From assembly GCA_018828125.1 (NCBI GenBank), contig JAHJWB010000003.1, positions 401,034 to 465,033 of the forward strand: 64,000 nucleotides of DNA, written 5' to 3'. The DNA is from Gammaproteobacteria bacterium. GTDB taxonomy: Bacteria > Pseudomonadota > Gammaproteobacteria > Burkholderiales > Burkholderiaceae_C. Made by a program: the position numbers and the translations under genes. The notes under the pieces are model-generated. The model had not been told where the DNA came from and made no database searches. It saw nothing but the letters and a program-made list of their open reading frames with translations. Shown here in pieces: positions 1-7,385 of the stretch. How positions within the stretch are numbered: the stretch's first letter is position 1; the number at the start of each line of letters is the position of its first letter.

Positions 1-624
1 ATGGTCCGCATCCTGCTGGCCGAGCGCGTGCCCGCCATAGGCCGCGTGCTGGTGGTGGGCGCGGGCGGCGGGCTGGAGCTGGAAGACATGGCACTGGCGC
101 ACCCCGGCTGGCGGTTCGACGGCGTAGACCCCAGCCAGCCCATGCTGGACTTGGCCGCGCAGCGGCTACAGCGCGCAGGCGTGGCAGGCGTGGCAGGCGA
201 CCGCGTGGCGCTGCACCACGGCTACGTGCAAAGCGCACCTGCCGGGCCGTTTGATGGCGCGACGTGTTTGCTGACGTTTCACTTCGTGCCGCGCGAGGAG
301 CGTGTGCCCATGGCCTCGGAGATCCGGCGGCGATTGAAGCTCGGCGCGCCGTTCGTCGCGATGCATCTGAGCGTGGCGCATGGTGCTGCTGACGAGGTGG
401 GTTGGGCTGGGGAGCGCGACCTTTGGCTGTCGCGCTATGCGGAGTTTCAGGTGGCGTCCGGCGTGGCGCCGGAGCATGCGGCCAGGGCGCGGGACAAGGT
501 GACTGCAGAGCTGGCCGTGCTGACGCCGCAGGAAGACGAAGCGATTCTGCGCGAGGCTGGGTTCAGCGACGTGCAGATGTTTTACATGGGGTTTGCGTTC
601 AGGGGTTGGGTGGCGCTCGCGTAG
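1..624 (+). CDS. Class I SAM-dependent methyltransferase (possibly 5'-truncated)
   Basis: Probable small-molecule or unspecified S-adenosylmethionine methyltransferase. Residues about 15-45 form the Rossmann motif I region: a hydrophobic strand, the glycine loop GAGGG, then an acidic strand end reading GVDPS, as in class I methyltransferases. A later TCLLTFHFVP segment fits motif IV. The first codon is exactly at the window edge, so the true start may lie upstream; typical relatives are somewhat longer than 207 aa. The substrate cannot be read from sequence. A decayed copy of its C-terminal half lies at about 3721-3964. The fold call is firm, the substrate unknown. Confidence 0.8.
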   Translation: MVRILLAERVPAIGRVLVVGAGGGLELEDMALAHPGWRFDGVDPSQPMLDLAAQRLQRAGVAGVAGDRVALHHGYVQSAPAGPFDGATCLLTFHFVPREERVPMASEIRRRLKLGAPFVAMHLSVAHGAADEVGWAGERDLWLSRYAEFQVASGVAPEHAARARDKVTAELAVLTPQEDEAILREAGFSDVQMFYMGFAFRGWVALA

Positions 625-845
625 CGGTGGCTAATCCCGCTGCTTTGGATCAGCACAGCGGCAGTCGGTGGTATGGGCTTGAAGGTCGCTCGTTGGCGAT
701 TCGTGACTTACTTTTTTGCAAGCACAATTCCCACCATGCTCAGATACGGCAATCACCGCTCAATCGTCGTCCTCACGGCCAGCCTTGAGAGCTTTGGAGG
801 CATGCATGGATCTGGCACCGCTGAACGGGTTTCGGGGGATCGACC

Positions 846-1502
846 GTGAGGCCTGAGGGAGATCACCTGCGGAAGACCGTGCAAACGGCGGTTGAAGCAA
901 CCCAACCTGATGATCTGAGCGTTTCCAGCACCAACTATTTGCATGTTGAAGCTCAGCCTGACTGGGGCTACATGCGCAAGCGTGTAGAAGCCCAGAAGGC
1001 GGCTGAACTGGCAGAAATGAAGTCCACTGCCGACGGTTCGCAACCTAAGGAGCGATGGGAAATCATTGAGAGGCTTGTGTTGCTGGCTGCCACGACCTGT
1101 TTTGTGGGCTCGGCGGCTTGGCTGTTTTTCGTGAAGCCAGACCCTATCCGAGTGTTCAGCGGCTACCTGCTCTCAATACTTGCCTTTTGGACTGTCTGGC
1201 AGATGTTGTACGAAGACAGGCTTGGCACGTCCGAGCCGGTTACGCGGGCAGAGCGGGTGATGGCTGCCATCTGGATGGTGCATCGTGCGCTGGCTGTCGG
1301 AGTCGTAGGCCTGGTGGCCCTTGCCGTTGCGATTCTTGAGCTGACTTCCATGAGGCCGGGTAGCGACCTTTGGTCCTTTGGAGCGCTTATTTTTCTTGCG
1401 GTCGCTGCCGGTTGGGTCGCGATATTCGGCGCCGGAAGATTCAAGTCAATGTCGGACGACAGAAGCGTTCACAACGAAAGAGTTCGCAGATACAAGCGAT
1501 GA
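846..1502 (+). CDS. Hypothetical four-helix membrane protein
   Basis: Family not recognised. The 218-aa product has a soluble, charged N-terminal part of about 75 residues followed by four hydrophobic segments at roughly 77-96, 103-122, 147-167 and 175-195, then a short basic tail. This is consistent with a small inner-membrane protein. It starts with GTG at 846 and has no strong ribosome binding site, so the start is uncertain. It ends 86 bp before the convergent LysR gene. The 221 bp upstream, back to the methyltransferase, show nothing recognisable. No function is proposed. Confidence 0.6.
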   Translation: MRPEGDHLRKTVQTAVEATQPDDLSVSSTNYLHVEAQPDWGYMRKRVEAQKAAELAEMKSTADGSQPKERWEIIERLVLLAATTCFVGSAAWLFFVKPDPIRVFSGYLLSILAFWTVWQMLYEDRLGTSEPVTRAERVMAAIWMVHRALAVGVVGLVALAVAILELTSMRPGSDLWSFGALIFLAVAAGWVAIFGAGRFKSMSDDRSVHNERVRRYKR

Positions 1503-1588
1503 ACTGCAGAACCCAATGAACGCATGGCCGCCGAGCGTTGTCGCGCGGTGGGGCCGCCACCGCCCTGCCCAGCGGGTTGCACAAACCC

Positions 1589-2521
1589 TCAACGCACAGG
1601 CGCCAGCGCCCACCGGTCCTTCGCCGCCTTCACCAGAAAATCAATCACCGCCTTCACCCTGGCCGCATTGCGCCGGCCCGGTGATGACACCGCGTACAGC
1701 GTGTGCACCTTGCCAGAGGCAAAAGGCGCAAGCACCTCCATCAACCGGCCTTGGGCCACATCAGCCGCCGCCAGCGGGGCGGACAGCATGCCAATGCCCG
1801 CGCCGCTCACCAGTGCGTGGTGCACCAGGGCCGAGCTGCTGGCGGCCAGGCGCGAGCGCACCGTCACCTCCAGCGGCTTGCCTTGTAGATTGCGAAACAT
1901 CCAGGTCACCGCAGGCCCCTGCGCGGTGTGCGTGACGGTGTGGTGCTGCTGCAGATCGCTGGGGTCGGCGGGGGTGCCGTGCTGTTCCAAATATCCAGGG
2001 GCCGCGTACAGGCGCCGGTCAAACCGGCCCAGCTCGCGCGCCACCACCAGGTCGCTGTTGCCCACGGTGGTGCGCAGCGCCACGTCGATGCCTTCTGTCA
2101 CCAGGTCGGCCACGCGGTCATCGGCCAGCAGCTCCACCCGCAGCGCGGGGTAGCGCGCCTGCAGGTCCGCCAGGTGGGGCAGCACCAGCGCCTCGCAGAT
2201 CTCCTGGCTGGAGGCCAGGCGCAAGGTGCCCGCCACGCGGCTGCGCTGGTCAGACAGCGAAGCCCCAATGTCCTCCAGCTGCGCCAGCAAGGCACGCGCT
2301 TCCTGCGCCAGTTCTGCGCCCTCGGGCGTGGCCGACAAGCCGTGCGTGGACCGGCGCAGCAATCGCACGCCGTAGCCGGCCTCCAGCCGGTCTACACCGC
2401 GCGCTACGACCGACACCGCCACATCCATTTCACGCGCCGCTGCAGAAAAAGAGCGCAGGTCGAGCGACCGCACCAGCCAGCGCAGGTCGGCCGGATCGGG
2501 GAGAAAGAAAGCGTTTTTCAT
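1589..2521 (-). CDS. LysR-family transcriptional regulator
   Basis: LysR-type regulator of about 310 aa. The N-terminal winged helix-turn-helix covers roughly residues 10-65 (SFSAAAREMDVAVSVVARGVD and RRSTHGLSATPEG are the typical helix and wing segments). A periplasmic-binding-protein-like effector domain fills the rest. The ATG at 2521 is chosen because an AAGG-type ribosome site sits just upstream; an in-frame GTG at 2563 would add 14 residues. The gene is divergent from the tautomerase/cupin pair starting 118 bp away, the usual arrangement for a LysR regulator and its target. The inducer is unknown. Confidence 0.9.
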   Translation of the reverse strand: MKNAFFLPDPADLRWLVRSLDLRSFSAAAREMDVAVSVVARGVDRLEAGYGVRLLRRSTHGLSATPEGAELAQEARALLAQLEDIGASLSDQRSRVAGTLRLASSQEICEALVLPHLADLQARYPALRVELLADDRVADLVTEGIDVALRTTVGNSDLVVARELGRFDRRLYAAPGYLEQHGTPADPSDLQQHHTVTHTAQGPAVTWMFRNLQGKPLEVTVRSRLAASSSALVHHALVSGAGIGMLSAPLAAADVAQGRLMEVLAPFASGKVHTLYAVSSPGRRNAARVKAVIDFLVKAAKDRWALAPVR

Positions 2522-2557
2522 CGAGCGCGCCTTTGCGTGCGGAGCAAAAGCCATTAT

Positions 2558-2580
2558 CGCCACCGGCGGTTTCCGTGGCG
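2558..2580. promoter_or_regulatory. Candidate LysR operator (inverted repeat)
   Basis: CGCCAC and GTGGCG are perfect inverted arms separated by 11 bp. They lie between the divergent LysR and tautomerase starts. LysR proteins commonly bind a dyad with an 11-bp spacer, so this is a plausible operator. The GC-rich context weakens the case. Confidence 0.35.
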
Positions 2581-2638
2581 GGGCGCAATTTCTACAGTGA
2601 AGGCTCCTTCAACCCAACGCATCAAACAGGAGCCCTCC

Positions 2639-3037
2639 ATGCCCATCCTCAACGTCAAAGTGTCCGCCCAACGCACGCCCGAGCTGTCTGCCCGCATTGC
2701 AGAAACCCTGCTGGACCTGACCACCCGCGTGCTTGGCAAGCGCCGCGACCTCACGGCCGTGGTCATCACCTTTGTCGACCCGGCCGACTGGTATGTCGCC
2801 GGCCGGTCGCTGGCCGACCTCAAGCAATCAAGCTTCTACTTCGACGTCAAGGTGGTGGACGAGACCAACACCAAGGCCGAGAAGGCGCGCTACATCGCCG
2901 AGGCGTTTGAAGCCTTCCAGGGCCTGTTGGGCGCGCTGCACCCTGAAAGCTACGTCTACGTGCAGGATGTGCGCGCCGCCGCCTACGGCTTTGGCGGCCG
3001 CACGCAGGAATACCGCCACCAGCACCCCGAGCAATAA
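2639..3037 (+). CDS. Tautomerase family protein (4-oxalocrotonate tautomerase-like)
   Basis: A 132-aa protein of the tautomerase superfamily. Members use the amino-terminal proline, exposed after methionine removal, as general base in keto-enol tautomerisation. The sequence begins MPILNVKVS, giving Pro1, and contains the following beta-alpha unit typical of the fold (RIAETLLDLTTRVLGKRRD, then a VVITFVDP strand). At 132 aa it is longer than 4-OT (about 62 aa), consistent with a two-unit or MIF-like member. An AGGAG ribosome site at 2629-2633 fixes the start. It is followed 41 bp later by the cupin gene and is divergent from the LysR regulator. The substrate is unknown. Confidence 0.85.
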   Translation: MPILNVKVSAQRTPELSARIAETLLDLTTRVLGKRRDLTAVVITFVDPADWYVAGRSLADLKQSSFYFDVKVVDETNTKAEKARYIAEAFEAFQGLLGALHPESYVYVQDVRAAAYGFGGRTQEYRHQHPEQ

Positions 3038-3078
3038 GCAAGCAATCAAGCAACCAGTAGCTACCCAGGAGCACCGAC

Positions 3079-3552
3079 ATGACGATGACGACAACGAACA
3101 ACCACCTCGCAGAGGTGATCGTGGCCCAGGCGCTGGAGCGTGCGGGCCTGGTCGATTGGGTGCCCGAAGGCGAAGGCAAGTGGTCCCTGCCTATTCAGTT
3201 CTTGCCCGACGATGCCGGTTGGGTGGAGCTGATGCGCCTGTCGCCCGGCACGCGGCTGGGCCTGCACCGGCACACGGGCGAAGTGCACGCCCTGACGCTG
3301 GCAGGCGAGCGCCGCCTGAACGATGGCCGCGTGGTGCGGCGGGGCGACTACATCCACGAGCCCGCTGGCAACGTGGATTGGTGGGAGGCGACCGGTACCG
3401 AAACGCTGCTGGTGCATGTGGTCGTCAAGGGCAGCGTGGAATACCTGGGCCCGCACCACACGGTGCTGCAGCGGATCACTACGGCGGACCGCCGGGGGGA
3501 CTACCACCGCTGGTGCGAAGCGGCGGGCGTGGTGGCGCGTGATCTTTGCTAA
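3079..3552 (+). CDS. Cupin-domain protein (2,4'-dihydroxyacetophenone dioxygenase-like)
   Basis: A single-domain cupin of 157 aa. The metal-binding cupin motif 1 is visible at residues about 55-75 (GLHRHTGEVHALTL, supplying His ligands and a Glu). A second barrel half follows (RRGDYIHEPAGNVDWWEA). The layout resembles the ChrR/2,4'-dihydroxyacetophenone dioxygenase cupins, so an oxygenase-type or sensory metal role is possible but not shown. It probably forms an operon with the tautomerase under the divergent LysR regulator, which suggests a small aromatic or keto-acid degradation module. The family call is good, the reaction uncertain. Confidence 0.8.
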   Translation: MTMTTTNNHLAEVIVAQALERAGLVDWVPEGEGKWSLPIQFLPDDAGWVELMRLSPGTRLGLHRHTGEVHALTLAGERRLNDGRVVRRGDYIHEPAGNVDWWEATGTETLLVHVVVKGSVEYLGPHHTVLQRITTADRRGDYHRWCEAAGVVARDLC

Positions 3553-3618
3553 GAGCGCGCTGTAGCCCCACCGGGCGGGGCGCTTCATGCCGTGCAGGCA
3601 CGCACCTGGTGCGCAGAA

Positions 3619-3677
3619 ATATGAGTGAAAACAGGCTCTAGCGCTTATTGATAAATCGCTTATAGCTATTAAAAATA
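3619..3677 (+). repeat. Short palindromic interspersed repeat, copy 1
   Basis: Contains CTCTAGCGCTTAT, a short spacer, a degenerate right arm ATAAATCGCTTA and TAGCTATTAAAA. It is preceded by the GAGTGAAAACAGG flank seen in other copies. It lies after the cupin gene in a gene-free stretch. Confidence 0.7.
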
Positions 3678-3720
3678 GAGCAAACCTTACCGCCCACGGC
3701 CGCGTGTTAGTGGGGACAGG

Positions 3721-3964
3721 CGACGGTTGAAGCCCGGCCGCCGCTAGGTGTGGTTCATCTGAGCGTGGCCGATGGCGGTGCTGGTAGTGAATGCGGGGCA
3801 GGTGAGAGCGACCTGTGGTTATCGCGCTACTCAGCGTGTCAAGTTGGTGCAGACACATGCGACCTGGGCGCGGGCCAAGATTGCTGAGGAGTTGACAACT
3901 GGCGCAGGCGGAGGTTGACGTTGATGTTCGGGAGGTTGGGTTCAGCGAAGTGGAAATGGTTTAG
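3721..3964 (+). pseudogene. Decayed methyltransferase fragment, paralogue of the gene at 1-624
   Basis: The DNA is recognisably related to the second half of the methyltransferase at 1-624. Shared blocks include CATCTGAGCGTGGC, GCGACCT.TGG.T.TCGCGCTA, GGGCGCGGG.CAAG and GGGTTCAGCGA.GTG.A.ATG, in the same order and on the same strand. No single frame is open through it: stops and length changes are scattered. It ends in TAG soon after the block corresponding to FSDVQMFYM. Interpretation: the remnant of a second gene copy that decayed after duplication. With the repeat just upstream, it accounts for the gene-free stretch between 3553 and 4031. Confidence 0.7.
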
Positions 3965-4031
3965 AGGGGATGCTTAAGGGGCTGTGTGGCGGGCGCGTGA
4001 ATTACAAGGGCTACCGAGCCGACCGAATGCG

Positions 4032-4565
4032 TCAATAAAAGGTAGGGAGAGTTGGCCCAGTCGCATCCTGATAGCGCCCTTGGTAGAGCGTTGAGGCGTC
4101 GCTACTGCACCTAAAGATGAACATTTGCGCAATTGCTGCACCGGGTCTTAGTGCTATAGGAAATGGAGAATGGTTTATTAACTCCAGCGTGACTTTTCCG
4201 GCGTATCCAGGCTCTACCTGACCATCGTTTGCAGTAGCCGAAACAAACATTCGAGCTAGGCTCCCCTTGGTCTGTATTAGACCGAAGTAACCCGCTGGCA
4301 TTGTGTAGGTGTTTTGTGAACAGGCAAGAACGCATTCGCCAGATTTAATAATCAAACTGTCTGAGATTTTTTCTTCATGGTGAAAATATGTTTCATAATT
4401 AATCGGCGACCCATACATTATCGGTTGAGTGGTTTTTGTTGGGATTTTAAGGCGCCTGATTTTTCGATCTAATTTAATCTGAAGGGAGAATTCTTCAACT
4501 AGTTCTGAATCGCAGATCGATAGCGATTTGGCTATGCCAGAAAGATTTTCTGAGATTATAATCAT
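4032..4565 (-). CDS. dCTP deaminase/dUTPase-fold protein C
   Basis: A 177-aa member of the dCTP deaminase/dUTPase superfamily. Matches to the family pattern are the KGSLAR segment (the RSSLAR region of dCTP deaminase), then VEPGYAGKVTLELIN (the RIDPGWSG...LEFYN region) and a PIALRPGAAIAQMFIF strand. The C-terminus reads YQGRYQDATGPTLP, like the nucleotide-closing tail. The glutamate aligned with the catalytic Glu138 of E. coli Dcd is retained (TLELIN), but the preceding Arg-Ser pair is Lys-Gly. It overlaps gene B by 4 bp, so translation is probably coupled. Base composition is much more AT-rich than the surroundings. Whether it deaminates, hydrolyses or only binds nucleotides is open. Confidence 0.75.
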   Translation of the reverse strand: MIIISENLSGIAKSLSICDSELVEEFSLQIKLDRKIRRLKIPTKTTQPIMYGSPINYETYFHHEEKISDSLIIKSGECVLACSQNTYTMPAGYFGLIQTKGSLARMFVSATANDGQVEPGYAGKVTLELINHSPFPIALRPGAAIAQMFIFRCSSDASTLYQGRYQDATGPTLPTFY

Positions 4566-5269
4566 GGCTTATTTTGTGATGGCGATTCAGATGGTGATGA
4601 GGTTTTGGGCGTATCCGGAATTGGGTTATTTGGAAAGTATGGTTGAAATATAAAGTGAATAACAATGGCAGCCATCAAAGAGCTGCCTAAAAAGCTAAGT
4701 GTTCCTCCAATTAACTGGGGGTAGTTTTGCTTTAGCCAGTATGAAATGCGTTGAGTTACTTTAATGGGTTTGTTTACCAAAACGCTATCTTTGGTAACTG
4801 GTTTTTGAAATTTTGTGGTTTCGGTCGAGAAAAAAATGACTGAACCAAGCTTGTCGCCCTTTTTTAAACAATATTTCAAGGCGGTAGTGTTAAAAAGGCG
4901 TAGTTTTAAGTATCCCGAAAATGACGGTTCGACTTTTGCAGGTGCGATTAAAATTCCCTTGTCTAAAAATAGGCTTCCCGTTGGGACCAAAACGCCGTAC
5001 ATGTTATGAGGGACGCGAATGTTCTCCGCTGCCGTAACCACAACGGACCCATGACGAAGAATTTGCATTCCATCGTCGGCGATCTTGTGCATTTCATTTG
5101 ACGTTGGACCATACTTTTCACTCCATTGCTCACCGACAGTCAAGTCAATCGAAAATGCCTCTGCAGTCGCATTATTAGACAGCCATAGCAAACTCTTGTC
5201 TGAAGTCGAATTTTGCTCGAATGCCTGTTGATCTCTCGTTATTCTGGTCGCTATGTGTACTACGCTCAC
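4562..5269 (-). CDS. dCTP deaminase/dUTPase-fold protein B with C-terminal membrane anchor
   Basis: A 235-aa protein with two parts. Residues about 30-160 carry the dCTP deaminase/dUTPase fold: FSIDLTVG near the start (the family's DVRLG strand), VLVPTGSLFLDKGI, then VEPSFSGYLKLRLFN and LKKGDKLGSVIFF. At the catalytic Glu position it has Arg (LKLRLFN instead of LEFYN), so classical deamination is unlikely. Residues about 185-208 form one hydrophobic helix, followed by a Pro/Ser-rich tail. That suggests a membrane-tethered nucleotide-binding module. It overlaps gene A by 1 bp and gene C by 4 bp. The anchor is unusual for this fold. The function is not established. Confidence 0.65.
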   Translation of the reverse strand: MSVVHIATRITRDQQAFEQNSTSDKSLLWLSNNATAEAFSIDLTVGEQWSEKYGPTSNEMHKIADDGMQILRHGSVVVTAAENIRVPHNMYGVLVPTGSLFLDKGILIAPAKVEPSFSGYLKLRLFNTTALKYCLKKGDKLGSVIFFSTETTKFQKPVTKDSVLVNKPIKVTQRISYWLKQNYPQLIGGTLSFLGSSLMAAIVIHFIFQPYFPNNPIPDTPKTSSPSESPSQNKP

Positions 5270-5796
5270 TATATTTGCCTTTCTTCATCAGGTGAATCGA
5301 TGCGGCCTTGGTTCCACTGACCACGGTATTTGGTTGCGCCCTTTTTTACCTGCATCAGTACAAGATGGCAAAACCTTGCGCCAGAGGCAATTCTAAAGCC
5401 TGCTGGATTGTGAACGGAAAGGCCGAATGTCAAAGGCCCTTCATAACCCGCTGGAGTTATACTTGTATGGAGTTCCACACCACTCCTAAACAGCGTGCTT
5501 CTTGGAAAAACAATTCCTGCGAGGTTGCTAGGTAAGCGCATTTCCTCAATCGTAGTCGCCAAATACCAATTGTTCGGTGTTAGTGTAAATATTCCTTCGG
5601 CATCTGGTTCTAATTTTTCGGCCTTGGGTGTTTTTCTTGTTTCAATGAGTAAAGAACCTTGGCCTTGAATGGTGTGAAGACTAGATAGCCGCAAATCAAA
5701 ACCAACGCCTTCCGGACTGTTAATTTCTCTTTCGGAGAGATTTAGTATGGGATTTGGGCTTAGAAGCGTGCGAATGGCCTTGGGAGGTATAATCAT
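5269..5796 (-). CDS. dCTP deaminase/dUTPase-fold protein A
   Basis: The first gene of the three-gene unit, 175 aa. Family features are VGFDLRLSS near residue 30, FPRSTLFRSGVEL (the RSSLAR segment), TPAGYEGPLTFGLSVHNP, and a GARFCHLVLMQV strand followed by KYRGQWNQG. The GYEG...VHNP pattern is closest to the archaeal-type dUTPase/Dcd group. The aspartate expected before PGY/AGY is Pro, and the deaminase Glu position is Ser, so catalysis by the standard mechanism is doubtful. ATG at 5796 is preferred over a start 54 bp upstream because AAAAGGA sits 6-7 bp before it. The codon and base composition are AT-rich. Confidence 0.7.
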   Translation of the reverse strand: MIIPPKAIRTLLSPNPILNLSEREINSPEGVGFDLRLSSLHTIQGQGSLLIETRKTPKAEKLEPDAEGIFTLTPNNWYLATTIEEMRLPSNLAGIVFPRSTLFRSGVELHTSITPAGYEGPLTFGLSVHNPAGFRIASGARFCHLVLMQVKKGATKYRGQWNQGRIDSPDEERQI

Positions 5797-6131
5797 AATA
5801 TTCCTTTTCGTTTTTGCGCAAAATATGAAAATGCAGGCCGGCGCATTCAAAAATAAAATGCTCGGCGTTCACCGCCGTTCACGCGTAGTGACCGGAAAGC
5901 GCCTCAGTTGAATGCGTGGATTGTCACCCACCGTTGAAAGCGATGCGACTAGCACTTGCCACATGCGCGTAACGCACTGTGGCGCTAAGCGCGGGCACGG
6001 ATCTGCACTATTTACTTCGGGCAAAAAGTGGTCAAAGTTAAGTCTTGCCCGGCCAAAGTAGACCGCATAGCATCCCTGTCAAGCACCCACCCCCATGAGG
6101 TGCTGCACAAAAACATGACAGGAGACAAGCC
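5797..6131. other. Intergenic region between the deaminase-fold island and the sugar operon
   Basis: This is a divergent intergenic region. Apart from the TTTTGCGCAAAA palindrome near its left edge and the AGGAGA ribosome site of the ROK gene at its right edge, nothing recognisable was found. Promoters for both directions should lie here, but no convincing -35/-10 pair stands out. Confidence 0.4.
5812..5823. promoter_or_regulatory. Perfect 12-bp palindrome upstream of the deaminase-fold operon
   Basis: TTTTGCGCAAAA is a perfect dyad 15 bp upstream of the first start codon of the island operon, next to its ribosome binding site. It could be an operator or an mRNA element; no regulator is adjacent. 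Confidence 0.35.
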
Positions 6132-7385
6132 TTGCCATCCACCCGCTGGAGTCACTGCGGCGCCGAAGACCTGAGCGTTCTGCAGACCATCTTTTGGTCC
6201 GCAGGTGCGTCGCGCAATGCGCTGGCGCAGCGGCTCGCCTATTCCAAGAGCAAGGCCAACGCCATGGTGGCGGCGCTGCTCGATGAAGGCCTGCTCGACG
6301 AGGTGGGCCTGCAGGAATCCTCTGGCGGCCGCCGGGCCGAAACCCTCCGTTTAAGCGAAACCCTGGGCGTGGTGATTGGCGCCGACCTGGGCGCCACCAG
6401 CATGCAAGTCGCAGTGATGCGGCCCGACCTGACGGTGCTGGCGCGGCACCGCGAGCCCATTGATGTGCGTCAGGGGCCGGGCGTGATCCTGGCGCGGCTG
6501 CGGGGGCTGATGCGGGAGCTGTTGGCGCGCTGCGGGATGCAGGCTTCTCAGGTGATCGCCATCGGCATGGGCGTGCCGGGGCCGGTGGATTTTGAAAGCG
6601 GGCAGCTCGTCAACCCGCCGCTGATGCCCGACTGGGACGGCTTTTCCATCCGCGACTACCTGCGCGAGGCGTTTGCTGCGCCGGTGTTTGTGGACAACGA
6701 CGTGAACCTGATGGCGCTGGGCGAGCTGTGGCGGCTGCAGCGCAACCTGCCCAACTTCCTCGTGATAAAGGTGGGCACGGGCATCGGCTGCGGCATCGTG
6801 TGCCACGGGCAGGTGTACCGGGGCGCCAATGGGTCGGCCGGTGACGTCGGCCACATCTGCGTGGACCAGAGCGGGCCGCGCTGCCACTGTGGCAACCAGG
6901 GCTGTGTAGAGGCCATGGCCGCTGCGCCCGCCATGGCGCGCATGGCGATGGAGGCCGTAGAGCGCGGTGAAAGCGCCATGCTGGCCGAGCGCCTGCAGGC
7001 CACCGGCACGCTGACCACCGAAGACGTGGCCCAGGCCAGCCGGGCGGGCGATGTGGCGGCCAACGCCATCATTCAGCGGGCGGGCAGTCTGGTGGGGCAG
7101 ATGCTGGCGTCCATCGTCAACTTCTTCAACCCGTCGCATGTGTTTATTGCCGGGCGCGTGGCCGACATGGGGCCGCTGTTCCTCGCGTCGGTGCGGCAAA
7201 GCGTTTACCACCGGTCGCTGGCGCTTTCAACGCGGCATCTGGAGATTCAATACGCGCCGCTGGCCGACGATGCCGGTGTGGTGGGCGCGGGGGTGTTGGC
7301 CATGCAGCAAAGCCTCGCGGTGTCCTCGTCGTCGCCCTCGTCGGCACGTGCTGCTGCTGCGGCGTCTGTGGGGGCTGCGCGATGA
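6132..7385 (+). CDS. ROK-family transcriptional regulator/sugar-kinase-like protein
   Basis: A 417-aa ROK (repressor, ORF, kinase) protein. The N-terminal 65 residues form a winged helix-turn-helix (ASRNALAQRLAYSKSKANAM). The ROK domain follows with the phosphate-binding strand VVIGADLGATS, FVDNDVNLMALGE, and the zinc-type signature CHCGNQGCVEA. The presence of a DNA-binding domain marks it as a sugar-responsive repressor rather than a plain kinase. It starts with TTG at 6132 behind an AGGAGA site. It is the first gene of the ABC transporter operon and overlaps the ATPase gene by 4 bp. The inducer is probably the transported carbohydrate or its phosphate. Confidence 0.9.
   Translation: MPSTRWSHCGAEDLSVLQTIFWSAGASRNALAQRLAYSKSKANAMVAALLDEGLLDEVGLQESSGGRRAETLRLSETLGVVIGADLGATSMQVAVMRPDLTVLARHREPIDVRQGPGVILARLRGLMRELLARCGMQASQVIAIGMGVPGPVDFESGQLVNPPLMPDWDGFSIRDYLREAFAAPVFVDNDVNLMALGELWRLQRNLPNFLVIKVGTGIGCGIVCHGQVYRGANGSAGDVGHICVDQSGPRCHCGNQGCVEAMAAAPAMARMAMEAVERGESAMLAERLQATGTLTTEDVAQASRAGDVAANAIIQRAGSLVGQMLASIVNFFNPSHVFIAGRVADMGPLFLASVRQSVYHRSLALSTRHLEIQYAPLADDAGVVGAGVLAMQQSLAVSSSSPSSARAAAAASVGAAR

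Noticed and set aside
1928-2638. A 5' extension of the tautomerase frame through the LysR gene
   Set aside because: Pro1 at 2639 is required by the family and a ribosome site precedes it; the upstream part is antisense to LysR.
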